From: Helicoverpa zea
Lineage: Eukaryota > Arthropoda > Insecta > Lepidoptera > Noctuidae
Direction: 5' to 3'
Assembly: GCF_022581195.2 (NCBI RefSeq)
Contig: NC_061471.1
Location: 11,036,001-11,100,000, forward strand
DNA: 64,000 nucleotides
The notes under the pieces were generated by a model, which saw only the letters and a list, made by a program, of their open reading frames with translations, did no database searches and was not told where the DNA came from. The stretch's first letter is position 1. The number at the start of each line of letters is the position of its first letter. Shown piece by piece: positions 62,001 to 64,000 of this stretch. The position numbers were made by a program, and so were the translations under genes.

Positions 62001-62578
62001 AACGTAAAAGCTTTTAAAAATTAAAATAACCTCAAGTTAAATATTTAAAATGCGAGGCTCTTACCGGCGGTACCTTTACTTTGGGGTTTTTTTACTCTCC
62101 TTTAAAACTGTTTATGTGTCCGTCTGAATTGCTTGTATAAAACAGATAGTTTTTTTTTTTTCACTTTTTGTTTAAACATTTTACAGAATGAAAACTTTTC
62201 AGGAGGAAGGTAGGAACGACTGCCGACTGAACTTGCAGCGACTGCATGAAATCGGTCAATATCTAAGCGTGACTGCACGTATTGCTGCCGTTTCGATCCA
62301 AATCTGTTTCATTTAAATACATACAAGCTAGTAGTGCAGCTTCAGCCGACATAATCCAGTCACGGCATGTGCGGTCGGCTGGTAGCATTCAAGACGTACC
62401 TTAAGGCGATGTTATAGTCTTTAACTTCATACTCACATTGAACATTCAAGAACCATCGATCTTCAATAACAGCATTAGGCACCCTGGTGTTCTCGGCGCG
62501 GCAGACCAGGTACTTCTCATGATCCTCCGCCATCGGCACCAAGTTCAGAGTGCTCACTGTCGCGTTGTTGTCAGAAAA
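37948..62578 (-). CDS. Sidestep-family Ig/FnIII adhesion receptor, 3' half (11 exons)
   Basis: A single-pass cell-surface protein of the immunoglobulin superfamily. In Drosophila, Sidestep-family members are partners of Beat proteins and guide motor axons and synapse choice. Exons in transcript order are 62578-62437, 61046-60916, 60499-60340, 54156-54000, 50402-50263, 49144-49008, 48704-48542, 44587-44437, 43212-43052, 39549-39449 and 38067-37948. All junctions are GT/AG and all phases match, giving 520 residues to the stop. Order: end of an Ig domain, two complete Ig domains, an FnIII domain with the family block CLEGFDGGLPQVF, a transmembrane helix, and a cytoplasmic tail ending RPEVVTTARKVRESCI. 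Signal peptide and first Ig domains lie right of the window. Introns hold most of the mobile elements listed here. Which Sidestep paralogue it is cannot be decided. Confidence 0.88.
38160..38305. repeat. High-copy moth repeat remnant
   Basis: Begins CGTCCCACTGCTGGGCACAG with CTACACGGAGAAGGATT, a very common motif in moth genomes, and runs into ATAGGCTATATTTCACC, a unit also seen in decayed form at 7595-7680. Confidence 0.65.
38991..39165. repeat. Hairpin MITE with TAA target duplication
   Basis: 175 bp, nearly all inverted repeat: CGGCCAGTTTCTTCATCAAA at the left and its complement, ending GATGAAGAAACTGGCTG, at the right. TAA flanks both ends (38988-38990, 39166-39168). A 3-bp TAA duplication suits PIF/Harbinger mobilisation. 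Inside are short AAAGTAAAAG repeats. Non-coding. Confidence 0.88.
39449..39549 (-). CDS. Adhesion receptor exon: cytoplasmic tail
   Basis: Enters in phase 1 and completes an Asp codon from the previous exon, giving D-KKPIGEYSKLSTPG and onward to PIIPGSA, then a GTGAGT donor in phase 0. Tyr in GEYSKL is a possible signalling site. Acceptor is TTGTTGCAG. Confidence 0.85.
40431..41039. repeat. Foldback repeat with about 250-bp arms
   Basis: Arms 40431-40681 and 40787-41039 are near-identical inverted copies (for instance GCAGATTATCTATCACAGAA in each) around a 105-bp loop. Non-coding. Transcribed within the receptor pre-mRNA, it would form a long hairpin. Confidence 0.9.
41184..41419 (+). pseudogene. 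THAP-domain N-terminus, two exons, rest missing
   Basis: Exon 1 (41184-41254) starts at an ATG and encodes MVKKCCVYTCQ...GGCNISFH. Exon 2 (41366-41419), after an acceptor TTGTTATAG, continues SFPKNEERRHKWLSSLYMK. Joined in phase 2 these give the first half of a THAP DNA-binding domain: the two N-terminal zinc cysteines, FHxFPK and the invariant KW. The second half, with the CxxHF pair, and any downstream domain were not found, and a TAG follows at once unless the GT at 41420 is used as donor. THAP domains occur in P-element-like transposases and host factors. Antisense to the adhesion gene. Confidence 0.6.
41730..42955. mobile_element. Non-autonomous hAT-type element, exact 8-bp target duplication
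   Basis: The terminal inverted repeats TAGTGTTGCCCAAAT...ATTTGGGCAACACTA are flanked by identical 8-bp repeats CTGAAAGT (41722-41729, 42956-42963). An 8-bp duplication and a YAGNG-type start are hAT hallmarks. The subterminal regions (41758-41880 and 42784-42940) are arrays of the hexamer TCTTGG/TCTTGC and are partly complementary. The about 900-bp AT-rich interior has no transposase. The element lies in an intron of the adhesion gene. Confidence 0.92.
43052..43212 (-). CDS. Adhesion receptor exon: juxtamembrane cytoplasmic region
   Basis: Completes a Thr codon (phase 2), then NALYMEQSVESLSKQDNL and on to DTDPDIIPCHY, ending in phase 1 before GTAAGT. Acidic and polar, no hydrophobic segment. 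Tyrosines in KLDYCSQYELK are possible phosphorylation sites. Confidence 0.88.
44437..44587 (-). CDS. Adhesion receptor exon: transmembrane helix
   Basis: Encodes the stalk GVSTSIPLSP, a helix MLVSLLSVAALLCTGVCGVI of about 23 hydrophobic residues, and the stop-transfer block YRRHAARRHD. Phases 1 in and 2 out, donor GTAAGA. This fixes the single-pass topology with the Ig/FnIII part outside. Confidence 0.92.
46268..46325 (-). repeat. tRNA-derived SINE head fragment
   Basis: The minus strand reads TTGGCCTAGTGAACGTAAGT then GTGGTCTCGGGTTCTGTTC. These are decayed A and B boxes in the spacing seen in the SINE at 3800-4185. Body absent. Confidence 0.6.
46515..46945. repeat. Three tandem units, each an imperfect palindrome
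   Basis: Units of roughly 140-150 bp start at about 46515, 46657 and 46808. Each opens with AAGGACCAAGTTTACC-like sequence, continues to a TTTTTTAAAACAATTGTTC-like middle and closes with TCGGTGAACTTGGGC, the complement of its own start. Short TACTGTAC palindromes separate units and flank the array. Non-coding. Confidence 0.85.
48542..48704 (-). CDS. Adhesion receptor exon: FnIII domain, second half
   Basis: VRANVSSNHTPTFEVRDLDS, then YTLVLYAANAKGRSEEVTL, the F-G strands of an FnIII domain with the conserved Tyr and N-x-x-G. One N-glycosylation sequon (NVS). Phases 0 in and 1 out. Confidence 0.92.
49008..49144 (-). CDS. Adhesion receptor exon: FnIII domain, first half
   Basis: GNPTALQNCSVVNQSADTLL then VECLEGFDGGLPQVFYMEVL. 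The C...C pair with EGFDGGLPQ is the most diagnostic block for the Sidestep family. Sequons at NCS and NQS. Phases 1 in and 0 out. Confidence 0.93.
50263..50402 (-). CDS. Adhesion receptor exon: last Ig domain, second half
   Basis: SLYTVFGNTSTLRYTPTTDL then FGTVLCTATNTVGRQEVPC. This is the D-x-G-x-x-x-C motif (Y replaced by V) and the G strand of a C2-type Ig domain. Phases 2 in and 1 out. Confidence 0.9.
51313..52190 (-). mobile_element. 5'-truncated non-LTR retrotransposon, 12-bp target duplication
   Basis: Flanked by identical 12-bp repeats GACATATAGATT at 51301-51312 and 52191-52202. The minus strand contains only the last 275 codons of the element's ORF plus a 52-bp 3' UTR ending ACAATAAAGT with no poly(A). 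5' truncation with a target duplication is the signature of target-primed reverse transcription. It sits in an intron of the adhesion gene, in the same orientation. Confidence 0.9.
51365..52190 (-). pseudogene. Retrotransposon C-terminal zinc-knuckle and RPD-type endonuclease domain
   Basis: Intact 275-codon end of a retrotransposon ORF; the reverse transcriptase itself is missing through 5' truncation. It shows a cysteine/histidine cluster (HRCQCG...GHHGLSC) followed by GKRPDGMS and, 13 residues on, VWDATCVD. The RPD...D spacing is that of restriction-like (PD-(D/E)XK) endonucleases at the C-terminus of R2-like retrotransposons. It ends AIQRGNAASLLGT and an acidic tail before TAG at 51365. 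The endonuclease reading is inference from motif spacing; clade not assigned. The open frame also runs 32 bases into the flank at 52191-52222. Confidence 0.75.
52355..52470. repeat. Short direct and inverted repeats
   Basis: Two copies of ATATTAGTGACC/GTATTAGTGACC next to AATACGGC words, followed by GGCTAAAGCC and GCCGGCTTA-type inverted motifs. Origin unknown. Confidence 0.6.
54000..54156 (-). CDS. Adhesion receptor exon: last Ig domain, first half
   Basis: Y-APMCKTLNEGEVYGALKME then TVVLQCMVDSSPPPTYFSW, the B-strand Cys and C-strand Trp of an Ig domain, with sequon NSS. Phases 1 in and 2 out; joins the exon at 50263-50402. Confidence 0.92.
55145..55215. repeat. Candidate left inverted repeat of transposase-bearing element
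   Basis: Its reverse complement (GTTAACACCTGGGCCCAG...CCCTTCTCCTTT) resembles 59905-59965 (GTTAACTGCTGGGCCCAG...CCCTTCTCCTTT) apart from a small gap. The two lie on either side of the transposase gene. CTGGGCCCAG is itself palindromic, so part of the match is weak evidence. Confidence 0.35.
55478..55929. repeat. GC-rich snap-back MITE
   Basis: Perfect 40-bp inverted termini (55478-55517, 55890-55929) starting GGCCGCGTTTCCACTGACGC, with TTT on both sides as a possible 3-bp target duplication. The left terminus recurs in tandem at about 55544. The interior is GGAGCGGAG-type repeats on the left and the complementary CCGCTCCGC type on the right, so the whole folds back. Its apparent reading frames are by-products of the repeats. 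Confidence 0.88.
56069..59535 (-). CDS. Harbinger/ISL2EU-type DDE transposase with C4, C2CH and SWIM fingers, three exons
   Basis: Exons 59535-59419, 58776-58552 and 58129-56069 join in phase 0 at consensus splice sites (donors GTAAGT and GTAAGA; acceptors TTATTTCAG and TTTTTGAAG), giving 800 residues. A cut-and-paste transposase is indicated by a DDE_Tnp_4-like core: D433 in AIFDGTYCYIE, D513 in FILDRGFRD, E562 in WVVEIVNGRFK, with an HTH-like region at about 320-390. It has two N-terminal CxxC...CxxC fingers, each split by an intron (CMNC/CQAC and CLRC/CHSC), and a C2CH module (CFIEGC...CDIH, about 230-269). A C-terminal SWIM finger, CNC...CAH, is at 752-766. An acidic, proline-rich linker occupies about 140-215. 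No stop or frameshift. The ATG at 59535 is in good context (GACATGG). It could be active or domesticated. It shares strand with the host adhesion gene. Confidence 0.85.
58310..58515. repeat. Old dispersed repeat in transposase intron 2
   Basis: CTAGCTGAACCTCACGGTTT and the wording after it resemble a high-copy decayed moth repeat. It ends TTTATAATATTAGTATAGAT, just before the exon-2 donor. Confidence 0.5.
58941..59298. repeat. GC-rich nested MITE in transposase intron 1
   Basis: A 61-bp perfect inverted terminus (GCACACAGCGGGCGCGGCGC... to TTGTAATG) at about 58953-59013 on the left. On the right it occurs twice in tandem, at 59163-59231 (ending TGTGTGAATAGACC) and 59232-59298 (ending TGTGTGCAGAGACC). 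The interior (59014-59162) is a second inverted repeat centred near 59088, with GACTTCACACAGAGC arms. No target duplication was identified. Confidence 0.88.
59905..59965. repeat. Candidate right inverted repeat of transposase-bearing element
   Basis: Partner of 55145-55215. The two would enclose about 4.8 kb with the transposase gene. A shared dispersed repeat in opposite orientations is an equally possible explanation. Confidence 0.35.
60340..60499 (-). CDS. Adhesion receptor exon: Ig domain, second half
   Basis: VQEIHHNASAGIILSDQSLV then SAGDYSCLAYNNEGSATSN, with the D-x-x-x-Y-x-C hallmark of the F strand (here AGDYSC). Phases 0 in and 1 out, donor GTGAGT. Sequon NAS. Confidence 0.93.
60916..61046 (-). 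CDS. Adhesion receptor exon: Ig domain, first half
   Basis: Y-VPIVTLKLGSNLNPSYIKE then GVYFECSVRANPKTKKLTW, with the B-strand Cys and C-strand Trp. Phases 1 in and 0 out; pairs with 60340-60499 to make one complete domain. Confidence 0.92.
61047..62436 (-). other. Adhesion receptor intron
   Basis: AT-rich; no mobile element or exon recognised. Confidence 0.5.
62437..62578 (-). CDS. Adhesion receptor exon: end of an N-terminal Ig domain
   Basis: FSDNNATVSTLNLVPMAEDH then EKYLVCRAENTRVPNAVIED, the E-F strands of an Ig domain with Y-x-x-C-R-A-E-N, typical of the second Ig of this family. Phases 0 in and 1 out. It is the most 5' exon visible; earlier exons are outside the window. Confidence 0.92.
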
Positions 62579-64000
62579 CTGTGCAAGGGAAATTGAGTTT
62601 TATGATAATGTGCTTTAGGATGAGTTTTAGTGGTCAGGTAAATAGTGGAGGACCATGATTTTCCGCCGGGGGAGATAATGTTTGCAATATTTACCTTATA
62701 AAAACACACATACATAGAGTTGGACATTATTCGTTTCAATGTATACTAGCCCTGTTATTGCCTTAGAGAGAGTACATAACAACTGGATTGGCCTGTGTGT
62801 GTGTTCCAAAAATAGACTAGAGAACGTGTTTAACAATTGTGCTAATTAGACCAAAATTATAGCTCAATTATTAATTTTAAAGCACATTATAATACTCAAA
62901 GCACGCATTTGTATCTAAAAATATAATATCTTCTTTAACCTCTACAGTTCAACATCCCCACGCAGGTACAGTCGACAACAAAATAAAATAAAAGCCATAT
63001 ACTAAAAGTAAAATAAAATAAATAATTTGGACAATCCATCACAACAGTGTCAAAGCATTAGCCATTAGCCACAAGCCACACAGGCTGAACACCCGGGTAC
63101 GCTTGCAACATATGTATGTATTGAAAACAAATGACTCTGTGTACATTGATCGAACGTAGTTTATACATGTCACTATTGATATCTTAATTAAAACTGTGGG
63201 AATAATGATTTGTTTTAGTTTATTCTACTGTCAGTGCTAAGTATGATTGATTGAGATATTTTTGTTTTTTTAAATATGTGCTGGGATTATAGAATAAAAT
63301 AGATATATGGAGTTATTTTAGGTACCTATTTATTTAAAGCGTAAAACCTGCATCGGGTTAAGCCATTAGTTCTAAAATGCTGCTAGAGGTTCTTCATTAT
63401 TCTATGACTCAGTCTTCACCTTCACTAATCTTTTAATGATGCGCGCTCATCATCATATATTTAATCATTTGATACTTCTAAGTGTATAATATATACATAG
63501 ATACCGCGACACGCATACGACTGCATATCTGACCTCCTCCACCCATTTTCCGAGAAATTAGTTCAGTTAAATGATTGTTAAACATAGCATATTGAAATGC
63601 TATTGTAACACAAAAAATATGAAAAGGGAGCAACCTGTTTTTATTTTCAATTCTATACGATGTTTTTGGTTTGTAAATTTAGCATTTCTAACTAACTGTA
63701 TTGAGTTTGCATACTGTGGTTGATAGGATTAGAATAGTAACAATAGGGTTCAAATGTGCCTTTTTGCGTTATCACTGAATACTTCGTGGAAAACAAACAT
63801 TGTATAATAGTTTTAAAGATAATAAAAAATCGGAAAGATAAATATTTGCTTTGTTGGAACTAATAGTACTAACATTGTTGAAATCAAATATTTAAAAAAA
63901 CGATATGTCTATATTCGTGCCGATTGTCGTAATGGCCGATGGTGTAATGGCCAAGAGCCTAGATCAACACCTCATGAAACTCTCTTTAGGCAGCTGGTTC
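62579..64000 (-). other. Adhesion receptor intron, continues past window
   Basis: AT-rich with no recognised exon. The last 80 bp (GGCCGATGGTGTAATGGCC) may start a repeat cut off by the window edge. Confidence 0.45.

Overview
This is nuclear DNA from an insect, almost certainly a moth (Lepidoptera, probably noctuoid). It is AT-rich, has small exons in long introns with GT/AG junctions, and carries tRNA-derived SINEs, LINEs with TGACTT tails and MITEs of kinds common in moth genomes. No prokaryotic, CRISPR, rRNA or genuine tRNA gene was seen.

Layout. 1-13.1 kb is gene-poor DNA with dispersed repeats and one possible 3' coding end at the left edge. 13.1-16.2 kb (+ strand) holds a five-exon seven-transmembrane gustatory receptor with a SINE in its second intron. 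16.96-18.78 kb is a DNA element with about 480-bp inverted arms. 18.98-24.8 kb (- strand) is a near full-length two-ORF LINE with one homopolymer frameshift. 24.8-37.9 kb is mostly intergenic. It contains an intact MITE, a SINE split by a 1.65-kb element, a second near-identical SINE copy and a decayed LINE RT motif.

37.9-62.6 kb (- strand) is the 3' half of one host gene: 11 exons of a Sidestep-family immunoglobulin/fibronectin-III adhesion receptor. All exon phases agree, and the tail ends in ...ESCI. Its 5' exons lie beyond the right edge. Its introns are packed with mobile DNA: a TAA-flanked MITE; a foldback element next to a split THAP-domain start; a 1.23-kb hAT-type element with hexamer arrays and an exact 8-bp target duplication; a three-unit palindromic tandem array; a 5'-truncated LINE carrying an RPD-type endonuclease domain and flanked by a 12-bp duplication; and, in the 6.2-kb intron at 54.2-60.3 kb, an apparently intact three-exon DDE transposase gene with four zinc-binding modules. 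That gene sits beside one GC-rich snap-back MITE and holds another in its first intron.

The most unusual items are the transposase gene, in which two C4 fingers are each assembled across an intron; three unrelated MITEs that each show a tandem duplication of a terminal repeat; and the palindromic array. All calls come from reading the sequence. No similarity search was run, and family names rest on recognised motifs.
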